From the NCBI GenBank assembly GCA_016794465.1, contig JAEUKA010000111.1:1-64000 (forward strand): DNA of 64,000 nt, in the 5' to 3' direction. A program made the translations under genes and the position numbers. Below are positions 37,506 to 46,621 of the stretch, one piece after another. The notes beneath the pieces were generated by a model. It saw only the letters and a list, made by a program, of their open reading frames with translations, had not been told where the DNA came from and made no database searches. Each line of letters begins with the position of its first letter. Within the stretch, counting starts at the first letter, position 1. Source of the DNA: Myxococcales bacterium (lineage in GTDB: Bacteria > Myxococcota_A > Polyangia > Palsa-1104 > JAEUJZ01).

Positions 37506-38687
37506 ATGCTGCTGCGCTTCTTCTATCGACTGCGCGAGATCGGACTGCCGGTTTCGCTCACCGAGTACCTGACGCTGCTCGAAGCGCTCAAACAGCGAGT
37601 GGTATCGCTGAGCATCGACGATTTTTACTACCTGTCGCGGGCCTGTCTCATCAAAGACGAGCGGCACCTCGATCGGTTTGATCGCGTGTTTGGCGAGGCC
37701 TTTTCCGGGCTGGAGCTGCTGTCCGATCCGCAGACGGACGCGGCGATTCCCGAGGAGTGGCTGCGGCGACTCGCCGAGAAGCTGCTGTCCCCCGAGGAGA
37801 TGGCGCAGGTGCAAGCGCTGGGCGGCTTCGACAAGCTGATGGAGCGGCTCACCGAGCTTCTCAAAGAGCAGCACGAGCGTCACCAAGGCGGCAGTCGCTT
37901 CATCGGCACCGCCGGGACCTCACCGTTTGGCGCGTTTGGCTTCAACCCCGAGGGTGTTCGCATCGGCCAGCATCAGTCGCGGCATCGGCGGGCGGTCAAG
38001 GTCTGGGACAAGCGCGAGTTTAAGAACCTCGACGACAACATCGAGCTGGGCACCCGCAACATTCAGATCGCACTGCGGCGGCTGCGGCGCTTTGCCCGGC
38101 AAGGTGCAGCGACGGAGCTTGATCTGCCGGGGACGATCGTGGCGACGGCGGAAAATGCCGGCTTTCTCGACTTGCAGCTGGTTCCCGAGCGCCACAATGC
38201 CGTCAAGGTGCTGCTGCTGCTCGATATCGGTGGCTCGATGGATGATCACGTCCAGACCTGCGCCGAGCTGTTTTCGGCGGCGCGCAGCGAGTTCAAGCAC
38301 CTGATCCACTACTACTTCCATAACTGCGTCTATGAGTCGTTGTGGAAGGACAACGTGCGGCGCTCGAGCGAGCGGACCCCGACCCATGACGTGCTGCATA
38401 CCTATCCCGACGACTACAAGCTGATCTTCGTCGGCGATGCGGCGATGAGCCCGTATGAGATTGTCCAGCGAGGCGGCAGCGTCGAGCACTGGAATGAAGA
38501 AACGGGGGCGGTGTGGATGCAGCGCCTGCTCGGACGGTTTCCCCACACGGTGTGGCTCAATCCATTGCCGGAGTCGGCCTGGCAGCACTATCAGTCCGTC
38601 GAGATGATGCGCTCGCTACTCGGTGGTCGAATGTATCCCCTGACGCTCCAAGGCCTAGACACCGCCATCCGCGAACTAACCCACTAA
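37506..38687 (+). CDS. VWA-domain protein (CoxE-like)
   Basis: A 393-residue cytoplasmic protein. It starts MLLRFFYRLREIGLPVSLTEYLTLLEAL, typical of CoxE/YehP-type VWA proteins. A middle helical part precedes the VWA domain, which carries the MIDAS motif DIGGSMDDH (near residue 240), FHNCVYESLWKDN and a later FVGDAAMSPYE. Such proteins usually pair with a MoxR-type AAA ATPase, but none is adjacent here. The 3' end faces the structured repeat copy 2. Confidence 0.85.
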   Translation: MLLRFFYRLREIGLPVSLTEYLTLLEALKQRVVSLSIDDFYYLSRACLIKDERHLDRFDRVFGEAFSGLELLSDPQTDAAIPEEWLRRLAEKLLSPEEMAQVQALGGFDKLMERLTELLKEQHERHQGGSRFIGTAGTSPFGAFGFNPEGVRIGQHQSRHRRAVKVWDKREFKNLDDNIELGTRNIQIALRRLRRFARQGAATELDLPGTIVATAENAGFLDLQLVPERHNAVKVLLLLDIGGSMDDHVQTCAELFSAARSEFKHLIHYYFHNCVYESLWKDNVRRSSERTPTHDVLHTYPDDYKLIFVGDAAMSPYEIVQRGGSVEHWNEETGAVWMQRLLGRFPHTVWLNPLPESAWQHYQSVEMMRSLLGGRMYPLTLQGLDTAIRELTH

Positions 38688-38694
38688 CACCAGC

Positions 38695-38868
38695 CCACCG
38701 TGAGGAAAAAGTGAGCAGTCCGCATCCAGAAACGTAGCGAGGATGGTCGATGGCGTAGGCGGGCGAGCGCGACAGTCCCCGACACGAAGTGTGGGGGAGA
38801 ACGTCCTTGGGGACGTGAGCACGCTCGACATAGCCAGCGGCCACCGCAGTAGTTTCTGATGCGGACTG
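38695..38868. repeat. structured repeat element, copy 2
   Basis: A 17-bp closing stem with one bulge joins 38716-38733 to 38852-38868 (AGTCCGCATC-c-AGAAAC with GTTTCTGATGCGGACT). Nested inside are GGT/ACC and TGGC/GCCA (38745-38754 with 38833-38845), CGAGCG/CGCTCG (38764-38769 with 38822-38827), and two hairpins: CCCC-g-ACAC-gaa-GTGT-g-GGGG (38777-38797) and ACGTCC-ttgg-GGACGT (38801-38816). Words shared in order with 23428-23548 define a family. It sits exactly between the convergent genes ending at 38687 and 38870. Confidence 0.8.
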
Positions 38869-38869
38869 G

Positions 38870-39391
38870 TTAGGGGCGGGGGAGGTTGCAGGTGCCGGGC
38901 GTGCTGTGGCAGGCGGTGTTGACGCAGTAGCCGCTGCAGTCGCGACTGGTCGTACAAGGCTTGCGCGCACACTTGCCGACATCGCAGCGGAAGTCGGTCG
39001 GGCAGTCGCTGGCGCTGACACAGGACTTGGCTTCGCAGCGGTGGTTGGTCGCACAGCGCTCGCCTTCGCCACAATCGCTGTCGGCGGCGCAGCCGGGCTT
39101 GCACACCGTCTCGCCCGAACACAGGCACAGCGACGGAGTATTGGTGCAGATGTAGCCCACGCCAGCCATCGTGCAGTCGGCGTCGGTGCGGCAGATCTCG
39201 GAAGGAAGCGGTCTTCGGCAGATCCCACAGCCCGCGAACTGCCCGGGCGACAGACAGGAGCCTTCGCTCGGCTGACACTCTTGCTCGACGGCGCAGCGAC
39301 CCATCGGGATCGGCTTGGCGGGGGTGTCACAGGCGGCAACAAGGCAGGCCAAGGCGAAGCTCGTGTACGTCAGGGTGCGTGACAGGTTCAT
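38870..39391 (-). CDS. Cys-rich lipoprotein
   Basis: A 173-residue lipoprotein with lipobox CLVAAC from ATG 39391 (the frame extends to 39499 without signal character). The mature part contains about 24 Cys in repeated C-x5-DC-x5-RC modules (CKPGCAADSDCGEGERCATNH, CVSASDCPTDFRCD, CTTSRDCSGYC). Such modules are disulfide-bonded in the envelope of many myxobacteria. No catalytic motif is seen and the function is unknown. Divergent from kup by 102 bases. Confidence 0.8.
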   Translation of the reverse strand: MNLSRTLTYTSFALACLVAACDTPAKPIPMGRCAVEQECQPSEGSCLSPGQFAGCGICRRPLPSEICRTDADCTMAGVGYICTNTPSLCLCSGETVCKPGCAADSDCGEGERCATNHRCEAKSCVSASDCPTDFRCDVGKCARKPCTTSRDCSGYCVNTACHSTPGTCNLPRP

Positions 39392-39493
39392 CGAAAGACT
39401 CCCAATGGATGGTTGTTGGTGGCGGATTCGTTTCGTCGCTGAGCGACCGGTAGGCAGAAATTGTAAAACTGTGCTTAATTCGTAGCCACGTTC

Positions 39494-41545
39494 ATGCAAG
39501 AAAGTGCGTCCTCTCTGCCTGCTTCTGGCAGGTCACCGTCGGGGGCTCCGTCCAGTCGTTCGCTTGGCGGTCCCTCTTCGTCCCCCGGCACCTCTGGCTC
39601 TTCCGGTCATTCCCCGAGTCACGGTCCCAAGATCGAGAACACCAGCGACCTCCTCAAAGTCTCGCTGGCGGCCCTCGGGGTTGTGTACGGCGACATCGGC
39701 ACCTCGCCACTGTACGCCTTCAAAGAGTGCTTCATCGGCGAGCACGGCGTCCCGGTCGACACCGCCAACGTGTTCGGCATCCTGTCGCTGTTCTTCTGGT
39801 CGCTGACGCTGGTCGTGGTCTTCAAGTACATGACCTACATCATGCGGGCCGACAACAACGGCGAGGGTGGCATCCTGTCGCTGCTGGCAGTGCTGGCGCC
39901 ACGCGGCAACGTCGACCGGCGCGCGGTGGGACGGCTGTCGCTGGTGCTGCTCGGGCTGTTCGGGGCGGCGCTGCTCTACGGAGACGGCATCATCACGCCG
40001 GTGATCTCGGTGTTTTCGGCAGTGGAAGGCGTCACCGTCTATGCGCCGCACATCGGCCACGGCCCCTATGCCGTCTCGACCGCGACCCTGGTGACCCCGG
40101 TGACGGCGACGATCTTGGTGATCTTGTTTTTGATGCAGAAGCGCGGGACGGCGGGCGTCGGGGCGCTGTTCGGACCGGTGATGCTGGTGTGGTTCGTCAG
40201 CATCGCGCTCTTTGGGGTCGTCGGCATCGTCAAGAATCCCTCCGTCCTGGCGGCGATGAACCCGATCCACGCGATTCGCTTCTTTGCCCACCACAAGCTG
40301 CACGGCTTCCTGGCGCTCGGCTCGGTGGTGCTGTGCGTGACCGGCGGCGAGGCGCTCTACGCCGACATGGGACACTTCGGCCAGCGCTCGATTCGCTTTG
40401 CCTGGTACACGCTGGTCTTTCCGGCGCTGCTGCTCAACTACTTCGGACAGGGCGCCTACCTGCTGGCACACGGCAAGGGCGCCGGCACCTTCAGCCCGTT
40501 CTTCCAGATTGTCCCGTCGTGGGCGCAGGCGCCGATGGTGGTGGTGGCGACCTTGGCGACGATTGTGGCGTCGCAGGCGCTGATCTCGGGGGGGTTCTCG
40601 CTGACTCGGCAGGCGGTGCAGCTCGGTTACTGGCCGCGCGTCGCGATCGTCCACACCTCCGAGGACGCCGAGGGCCAGATCTACGTCCCGGAGATCAACT
40701 GGATGATGATGGTCGGCTGCTTGGCCCTGGTCCTGGCGTTCCGCAAGGAGGGCTCGACCGGACTCGCGGCGGCGTACGGCATTGCCGTCACCGGCACCAT
40801 GGCCATCACCTCGATCCTGTTTGGCGTCGTCGTCCGCGAGCGCTGGGGCTGGAGCGTCCCCAAAGTCGTCAGCCTGGTCGGCCTGTTCCTCGTCATCGAC
40901 CTGTCGTTCTTCGGCGCCAACCTGGCCAAGATCGCCGACGGCGGCTGGATTCCCTTGGTGGTCGCGGTCGGCATCTTCACCGTCATGACCACCTGGAAGG
41001 CCGGTCGCGCCGCCCTCGAGCAGTTCGTCCAGAGCGCCAGCCTGCCGATGGATCTGTTCCTCGGCGACTTGCAGGAGCGCAGCCTGCCCCGCGTCAAGGG
41101 CACCGCCGTCTTCATGACCGGCAACCCCGACGGCGCCCCGGTCGTGCTGCTCCACCACATCAAGCACAACAAGGCGCTGCACGAGCAGGTCGTCCTTTTG
41201 TCGGTCCTGACCGATCGCGTCCCCGAGGTCCCGGCGCAGAAGCGCGTCCACGTCAAAGAGCTGGGCCAGGGCTTCTTCCAGGTCATCGCCCACTACGGCT
41301 TCATGCAGAGCCCCAATGTCCCCGCCGTGATCCGCCACTGCAAGGACGCCGGACTCAAGACCGCCGAGGGGGACATCAGCTACTTCCTCGGTCGCGAGAC
41401 GCTGCTGACCACCGGCAAGAGCGGCCTGTCCCGCTGGCGCAAGCTCCTGTTCGGCTTCCTGTCCCGCAACGCCCGCCCCGCCACCTCCTTCTTCGGCATC
41501 CCCCCCAACCGAGTCGTCGAGATGGGCGCCCAGATCGAGCTGTAG
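39494..41545 (+). CDS. kup: Kup-type potassium uptake transporter
   Basis: A 683-residue KUP/HAK/KT potassium:proton symporter. A Ser/Pro/Gly-rich N-terminal extension of about 45 residues precedes the family start LAALGVVYGDIGTSPLYAFKECF. About 12 helices follow, with GGEALYADMGHFG and SGGFSLTRQAVQLGYWPR as signatures, then a soluble C-terminal domain (PNVPAVIRHCKDAGL, ISYFLGRETLL). I found no recognisable c-di-AMP riboswitch in the 100 bases upstream. The stop falls at the beginning of a 21-bp repeat array. Confidence 0.95.
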   Translation: MQESASSLPASGRSPSGAPSSRSLGGPSSSPGTSGSSGHSPSHGPKIENTSDLLKVSLAALGVVYGDIGTSPLYAFKECFIGEHGVPVDTANVFGILSLFFWSLTLVVVFKYMTYIMRADNNGEGGILSLLAVLAPRGNVDRRAVGRLSLVLLGLFGAALLYGDGIITPVISVFSAVEGVTVYAPHIGHGPYAVSTATLVTPVTATILVILFLMQKRGTAGVGALFGPVMLVWFVSIALFGVVGIVKNPSVLAAMNPIHAIRFFAHHKLHGFLALGSVVLCVTGGEALYADMGHFGQRSIRFAWYTLVFPALLLNYFGQGAYLLAHGKGAGTFSPFFQIVPSWAQAPMVVVATLATIVASQALISGGFSLTRQAVQLGYWPRVAIVHTSEDAEGQIYVPEINWMMMVGCLALVLAFRKEGSTGLAAAYGIAVTGTMAITSILFGVVVRERWGWSVPKVVSLVGLFLVIDLSFFGANLAKIADGGWIPLVVAVGIFTVMTTWKAGRAALEQFVQSASLPMDLFLGDLQERSLPRVKGTAVFMTGNPDGAPVVLLHHIKHNKALHEQVVLLSVLTDRVPEVPAQKRVHVKELGQGFFQVIAHYGFMQSPNVPAVIRHCKDAGLKTAEGDISYFLGRETLLTTGKSGLSRWRKLLFGFLSRNARPATSFFGIPPNRVVEMGAQIEL

Positions 41546-41793
41546 CCAATCCAGCCCAAGACCAAGCCAAGCTCGCTCCTCCCCAAGCCAAATCAGTCAA
41601 ACATCAAGCCAAATTAGACAAACATCAAGCCTGACTTGATGAAGGACGAGCTATGCCTGATGGATGACGAGCCATGCTTGATGAAAGACGAGACTGGCTT
41701 GATGAAAGACGAGACTGGCTTGATGAAGATCAAGCTTGGCTTGTGAAAGCACGAGCCGGGCTTGTCGAAGATCGAGGTGTGCTAGCGCAGCGG
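41542..41793. repeat. degenerate tandem array, 21-bp unit, about 12 copies
   Basis: Unit starts fall at 41542, 41563, 41584, 41605, 41626, 41647, 41668, 41689, 41710, 41731, 41752 and 41773, an unbroken 21-bp register although the sequence drifts. Early units read CAAGCCAAATTAGACAAACAT; later ones read CGAGACTGGCTTGATGAAAGA; the unit at 41626 is intermediate. Units contain stops in several frames and no gene is seen, so this is non-coding. It fills the gap between kup and the convergent lipoprotein gene. Confidence 0.88.
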
Positions 41794-41814
41794 CTGGCTG
41801 CGGCTCGGTGATCC

Positions 41815-43485
41815 TTACGGAGGAGGCGCGCCGGGTGGGGGGCCCATCGGGGCGGTGGAGTCGTAGCCGAAGTCATCGTTTGGGCGGCTGCGGCTCTGGG
41901 CGGCACTGACGAGCAGGCCGATGCCCAGGTCCACCAGCGCCTTGGGGACATAGAGCTTCTGCAGACCGGACGGACCGCCATCGAACGACGCGCCCGAGAT
42001 GATCTCGGCGCCGGCGGGCAGGGGGATGGCCAGCGGGCGACCCGAGGCTTTCTCGACCGTCTGGGCGATGCGTGCCAGGTCCAGGTCGAAGTAGATGGCG
42101 GCGCCGGCGGGGAAGCGCTTGTGGGCCTCGGTGGAGAACTCGCCCTTGCCGGTCATGAGCGCGCTTACTGCCTGATCGACGCTGCCACCCATCGCGAAGA
42201 CGAGGTACGGACCGACCTGCACGACCTCCATCTTGACGCTGGAGAGCTTGTCGAACATCGCCTGCGCCTGGGCCAGCTCGGGCTTTTGGACTTTGTAGCT
42301 GTACTCGTAGCGATCGACCGGCCAGCCGTGCAGCTTGCGGATGCCTTGGGTGGTGCTGCTCGACATCGCGATGCCGAGCTTCTCCCATGACTGCTTGGCG
42401 GCGGGGGACTGCAAGACCTGGAAGCCGCTGCGCATCGCCGCCATCGCCGCTTTGCCGTCATCGACCTTGAGGATCGCGCTCAGCTGCAGGAAGGTGTCGC
42501 CGCCGACCGACACCGAGGTCGCCATCGACATCTTTTGCCCGGCCTTCTGCCAGTCGCGCAGCACCGCTTGCATCGCGTCTTTGAGCGGCGGCTGCGACTC
42601 AAACATCGGTGCATAGATCCTCATGTAGAAGTCCATGAACTTCTGCATGTCGCGCGTGTTCCACTGGAAGCGCAGGTGAGCAGGGGGCAGGAACTGGAGG
42701 AGATCCGGCACCGCGTACGGCTCGACCTTGGCACCGGCGACCTTGGCCTCGGTGATCAGGGACAGCTCCAGCGCTTTGTCGGTGAGGTTGGCCGCCACCG
42801 CCGCTGACTTCAGCTCGGTCAGTGCATCGACGAGCTGGCCAAACAGCTTGCTGACGCTCTCCTCGGTGCCGGGCATCGCCGCCTGCTGTCCCTGGGCACT
42901 GGCCTTGGCGAGCAGCGTCCGCAGCGTCGTGCCGTGCTTTTGCAGGATCGGATCGAGATAGGCATAGACCACGAGGTCGTAGGGACTGGGCGTCGCCGCC
43001 AGCTTGAGCAGTGCGTCTCTCTGCGTCCCCAGCTTGGCTTGCGACGCCGGGTTGAGCAGAAACAGCGTGCCTCCCGCTACCGCTTGCCGGGCCGACTCGG
43101 GAAACACCCGCGACAGCTCTTGGGCACGCTCGCCCTCGGTGGGCAGCGGCAGGATCAGCGCCGAGGGAGCGGCCAACACTGGCTTGTCCTCGGGGTCCCA
43201 CAGATACATCGACGCGACACTGCCCGGCTTGAGATCGGTGGGAGAGATCCCGAGTGACAGCATCATCGGCTGCGCCATCGGCCCAAGCAGCCGACCGGCC
43301 AGCGACACCGGATCGCGCAGCTTGGCATAGCCCCACAGGTCCTTGGGCTCGGGCGTGGCAGGGACTGAAATGGCAATGGGCTCGGGCTTGCTGCTGGCCA
43401 GGGTCGGGGGCTTTTTGCCGCCGCTACAGCCGAACAGCAGAGTCGACGCCAAGACGAAAGACGGAATGGAACGGGCAAGCTGCAT
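41815..43485 (-). CDS. unknown lipoprotein
   Basis: A 556-residue exported protein with lipobox LLFGCSGG. The body has regular Ala/Leu/Lys helices alternating with beta strands (for example LPPAHLRFQWNTRDMQKFMDFYMRIY and VGPYLVFAMGGSVDQAVSALMTG). It ends with a conserved-looking ALVDLGIGLLVSAAQSRSR and a Pro tail. No known domain is recognised; proteins of this look are frequent among myxobacterial hypotheticals. It is divergent from the subtilase gene by about 95 bases. Confidence 0.75.
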   Translation of the reverse strand: MQLARSIPSFVLASTLLFGCSGGKKPPTLASSKPEPIAISVPATPEPKDLWGYAKLRDPVSLAGRLLGPMAQPMMLSLGISPTDLKPGSVASMYLWDPEDKPVLAAPSALILPLPTEGERAQELSRVFPESARQAVAGGTLFLLNPASQAKLGTQRDALLKLAATPSPYDLVVYAYLDPILQKHGTTLRTLLAKASAQGQQAAMPGTEESVSKLFGQLVDALTELKSAAVAANLTDKALELSLITEAKVAGAKVEPYAVPDLLQFLPPAHLRFQWNTRDMQKFMDFYMRIYAPMFESQPPLKDAMQAVLRDWQKAGQKMSMATSVSVGGDTFLQLSAILKVDDGKAAMAAMRSGFQVLQSPAAKQSWEKLGIAMSSSTTQGIRKLHGWPVDRYEYSYKVQKPELAQAQAMFDKLSSVKMEVVQVGPYLVFAMGGSVDQAVSALMTGKGEFSTEAHKRFPAGAAIYFDLDLARIAQTVEKASGRPLAIPLPAGAEIISGASFDGGPSGLQKLYVPKALVDLGIGLLVSAAQSRSRPNDDFGYDSTAPMGPPPGAPPP

Positions 43486-43581
43486 GGGTTCCTCTCAATC
43501 GTCGCCATGCTAACAGGGCGCGCCGAATCGCCTAGCCAGATTCGCCGTACGGCCAGCCCGGGTCGCGTGGTATGGAGCGGT

Positions 43582-45120
43582 ATGCAAATCGCCCAATCGC
43601 TGCTGGAACTGCTCCGCTCGTCGCTCAGGAATCGATGGATGCTGCCGCTTGGTGGGCTGTTGTGGCTGGGGACAGCGGTGGCGGCGCCGTCACCGGGCAC
43701 GACGGTCGTTGGCCCGATCAGTCATGGCAAGGTCGATGCCCGCGTCTGGTCGGAGGTGACGCAGCACGGGACCGCCGAGGTGGTGATTGTGCTCGACGAC
43801 CAAGCGGACCTGCGGCAGGCCGAGACGCTGAGCGATGCGAGTGCGCGCGGCTGGCTGGTGTATCAGCTACTGCGCGACACCGCCGAACGCAGCCAAGGAC
43901 CGCTGGTTGACTGGCTTTCCCAGCATGGGTTTCGCTTTCAGCGCTTCTGGGCTGCCAACGTCATCGTCGCTGAGCTGGATCGTGAGGCTTTGCAGTACCT
44001 CGCCAGTCGTCCCGAGGTGCGCCACCTTGAAGCCAACGTTAGCTCGCGCTGGATCGAGCCGGACTCGATCGCCGAGCCGCTGCCTTCGCCGCCGAGCCTG
44101 ACTGCCGCCATCGAGTACGGCGTCCAGCTGGTGAGTGCTCCGCAGGTGTGGGCGATGGGCGCATATGGACAGGGCATCGTCGTCGCCAACGCCGACACCG
44201 GCGTGCAGTGGGACCACCCGGCGATCAAGGGCCAGTATCGTGGGTTTTCCGTCGCTGGTACCGTCAAGCACGACTACAGCTGGCACGACTCGATCCACGG
44301 CGTCACCGGCAACCCGTGCGGCAGTGACGCCGCCGCGCCGTGTGACGACCAAGGTCACGGCACCCACACCACCGGCACTGTCGTCGGAGATGATGGACTC
44401 GGCAACCAGATTGGCGTCGCTCCGGCGGCGCGCTGGATCGGCTGTCGCAACATGGAGCGTGGCAAGGGCACCCCGGCGCGCTACATCGAGTGCTTTCAGT
44501 TTTTCATCGCGCCCACCGATAGCAAAGGCGCCAATCCCGACCCTGACCTGCGGCCCCATGTCATTAACAACAGCTGGGGCTGTCCGACGAGCGAAGGCTG
44601 TGCGGTGAACACCCTCAAGCTGATCGTCGAAAACACCCAGGCGGCTGGAATCTTCGTCGAGGCTTCCGCCGGGAACGCGGGTCCGTCGTGCAGCACCGTC
44701 AATGATGGTCCAGCGATCTTCTCGGCGGCCTTTTCGGTGGGAGCGCTCGACTCGGCGGGCAAGCTGGCCGGCTTTTCCAGTCGCGGGCCGGTCACCGTCG
44801 ATGGCTCGGGTCGAATGAAGCCAGAGCTGGCGGCGCCGGGGGTGCGGGTGCGCTCGTGTCTGCCCGGCAATCGCTATGGCAGCTTGAGCGGTACCTCGAT
44901 GGCGGGTCCGCATGTCGTTGGAGTGATCGCCCTGCTGTGGTCGGCGCGGCCCGAGCTGTCGCGACGGATTGCCGAGACAAAGGCGCTGCTTGTCGCCTCG
45001 GCGGTTCCGTCGGTGACGATGAGCTTTGCCGAGCTCTGCGGCGGGGTGTCGAGCGACTTTTTTCCCAACAACTCGTTTGGCGCCGGTCGCGTCGATGCGC
45101 TCGCCGCCGTCACTTGGTGA
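43582..45120 (+). CDS. exported subtilisin-like serine protease (S8)
   Basis: A 512-residue protease from ATG 43582 with GGAG just upstream; the frame extends to 43507. A signal peptide (MLPLGGLLWLGTAVAAP) is followed by an inhibitor-I9-like propeptide (EVVIVLDDQADLRQAETL through LASRPEVRHLEANV) and the catalytic domain. The triad is Asp205 (NADTGVQWDHP), His259 (DQGHGTHTTGTV) and Ser439 (SGTSMAGPHVVG), with Asn in NNSWGC stabilising the oxyanion. Several Cys pairs suggest an extracellular enzyme. The next gene starts 11 bases after its stop, so they are probably co-expressed. Confidence 0.93.
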   Translation: MQIAQSLLELLRSSLRNRWMLPLGGLLWLGTAVAAPSPGTTVVGPISHGKVDARVWSEVTQHGTAEVVIVLDDQADLRQAETLSDASARGWLVYQLLRDTAERSQGPLVDWLSQHGFRFQRFWAANVIVAELDREALQYLASRPEVRHLEANVSSRWIEPDSIAEPLPSPPSLTAAIEYGVQLVSAPQVWAMGAYGQGIVVANADTGVQWDHPAIKGQYRGFSVAGTVKHDYSWHDSIHGVTGNPCGSDAAAPCDDQGHGTHTTGTVVGDDGLGNQIGVAPAARWIGCRNMERGKGTPARYIECFQFFIAPTDSKGANPDPDLRPHVINNSWGCPTSEGCAVNTLKLIVENTQAAGIFVEASAGNAGPSCSTVNDGPAIFSAAFSVGALDSAGKLAGFSSRGPVTVDGSGRMKPELAAPGVRVRSCLPGNRYGSLSGTSMAGPHVVGVIALLWSARPELSRRIAETKALLVASAVPSVTMSFAELCGGVSSDFFPNNSFGAGRVDALAAVTW

Positions 45121-45131
45121 ACCTCGGAGCC

Positions 45132-46577
45132 ATGATGCGCACAGCCCACATCGCTTTCGCCCTTCCTCTCATCGTCCAAATAAGCTGCGGTGATCCGTCG
45201 CTGGGACCGACCGGACCGCAAGGTGAGCCGGGACCCAAAGGCGAGCCGGGTCCGGTCGGGACACTGCCGGCACAGCTCGTCGGGGTGCTGCCGAACAGCG
45301 TCTATGCCGAGCGGCCCGTGACGCTGCAGGTGAGTGGACTGCTGACCCACTTTTCCGCCAGTACGACGGTGCGCTTTGACGATCCGGCGATCAGCGTCAG
45401 CAAGATCTCGGTGCAAGGTCCCGGTTTCTTGGTGGCGACGGTGCAGGCGGGGCGCGAGGTGCGGCTGGGGGCGCATGACATCACCGTCGAGAGTGCCGCC
45501 GTTGATCCGAGCGGTCAGCCGACACCTGGAAGAGAGACGGTGTCGCTAAAAGGCGCACTGGTGGTAGCTGGGACCCTTGGGGCCGAAGCCACCGGCAACA
45601 GCAAGACCGTCGAGCAGGGCGGAGTCGTTGACTGGAACATCCGCAACCTGGACCGCGACAACCCGCTCGGCAGCGTGGTGCGCATCGACGGTGGGGTGCG
45701 GGGCCTGGTTGTCTCGTCGCTGAGTGGTCGCATGGTCGGCTACGGGCTGGTCGATGCGCTGACGCCGCCGGGACCGATCAGTCTGCATGCCACAAGTGAG
45801 GTCGCAGGGCAGAAGCTGGGTTATGCGTTAGAGCCGAGTGGTCCGTCGGTGCCGCAGGTTACGGCGCGGACCGCAACGCCGCTTGGCCTGGGAGTGACTC
45901 GGACGGGTGAGAAGCTCTTTGCGGGCAAGCAGAGCAACCTGTACAAGCTGACCTTGGGCGGCGATGCGCAGCTTGTCTCGCTGACGTTTGCCGTCGAGGG
46001 TGGGCTGCTGTCGAGTCCTCTTTTGGGGGCGACGGCGCCGGCGAGTGGTCGCTTTGCCGACGGTCAGCTGTTCTATGTGTCCACCAATCTACTGACGCAG
46101 ACGGCGCTGGCCTATGTGCCAAGCCGAGGCGATGCCTATGCGGCGGTGTTGACGACGCAGCTGAGTGGGGGCGGCACCTACAGTGTCACCGCGCGCGCAG
46201 CGACCGCCATCGAGGTCAGCCTGCTGGAGCCGGGGACGAAAGACAGTCCGACCAGTCCGCTGCTTGATCTTGTGCTCGACGGGCCGCGCCTCGGGCAGCG
46301 GGGTGCGATTGATGGCGTCGTGGATGTCGACTATCTGCGGATCAGGCCGGCCAAGACGGGGCGGCTGTATGTGCAAGCGGTGACGCCGGGGCAGGGCTTG
46401 TCGCCGTCGACCGTCTCGGTGGCGATCTTGGCTGGAGACTGTGTGACTCCGCTGGCGGCCCTACGTCCGGTGGCTCAGGAAGCGGCGGTGACAGCGGGAC
46501 AGAGCTACTGCGCAGTGGTGTCCAGTCCGACGGGCTACGTTGGTCCCTATCAGCTCATCGCGACCCAAGAGCTGTAG
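45132..46577 (+). CDS. lipoprotein with a short collagen-like segment
   Basis: A 481-residue exported protein from ATG 45132, with GGAG 3 bases upstream; the longer frame to 44856 overlaps the protease and is rejected. A signal with lipobox-like VQISCG is followed by Gly-x-y repeats (GPTGPQGEPGPKGEPGPVG), then beta-sandwich-like domains (YAERPVTLQVSGLLTHFSASTTVRF, resembling IPT/TIG) and a C-terminal jelly-roll-like part. It is likely a surface protein and may be processed or displayed with the protease encoded immediately upstream. No enzymatic motif. Confidence 0.78.
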   Translation: MMRTAHIAFALPLIVQISCGDPSLGPTGPQGEPGPKGEPGPVGTLPAQLVGVLPNSVYAERPVTLQVSGLLTHFSASTTVRFDDPAISVSKISVQGPGFLVATVQAGREVRLGAHDITVESAAVDPSGQPTPGRETVSLKGALVVAGTLGAEATGNSKTVEQGGVVDWNIRNLDRDNPLGSVVRIDGGVRGLVVSSLSGRMVGYGLVDALTPPGPISLHATSEVAGQKLGYALEPSGPSVPQVTARTATPLGLGVTRTGEKLFAGKQSNLYKLTLGGDAQLVSLTFAVEGGLLSSPLLGATAPASGRFADGQLFYVSTNLLTQTALAYVPSRGDAYAAVLTTQLSGGGTYSVTARAATAIEVSLLEPGTKDSPTSPLLDLVLDGPRLGQRGAIDGVVDVDYLRIRPAKTGRLYVQAVTPGQGLSPSTVSVAILAGDCVTPLAALRPVAQEAAVTAGQSYCAVVSSPTGYVGPYQLIATQEL

Positions 46578-46621
46578 GGACCTTGCAGCGCCTCTTCCGC
46601 CATTCCTGTTCCCACACCTTC

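Noticed and set aside
39392-39493. c-di-AMP or other riboswitch upstream of kup
   Set aside because: No recognisable conserved core in about 100 bases; ordinary promoter-sized gap.
39727-41634. 635-residue plus-strand frame inside kup
   Set aside because: The alternative frame of kup has Arg/Gly/Pro-rich translation without motifs; kup itself has full family signatures.
44856-45131. N-terminal extension of the collagen-like lipoprotein
   Set aside because: It lies within the subtilase coding region and lacks signal-peptide character; ATG 45132 has a ribosome site and signal sequence.
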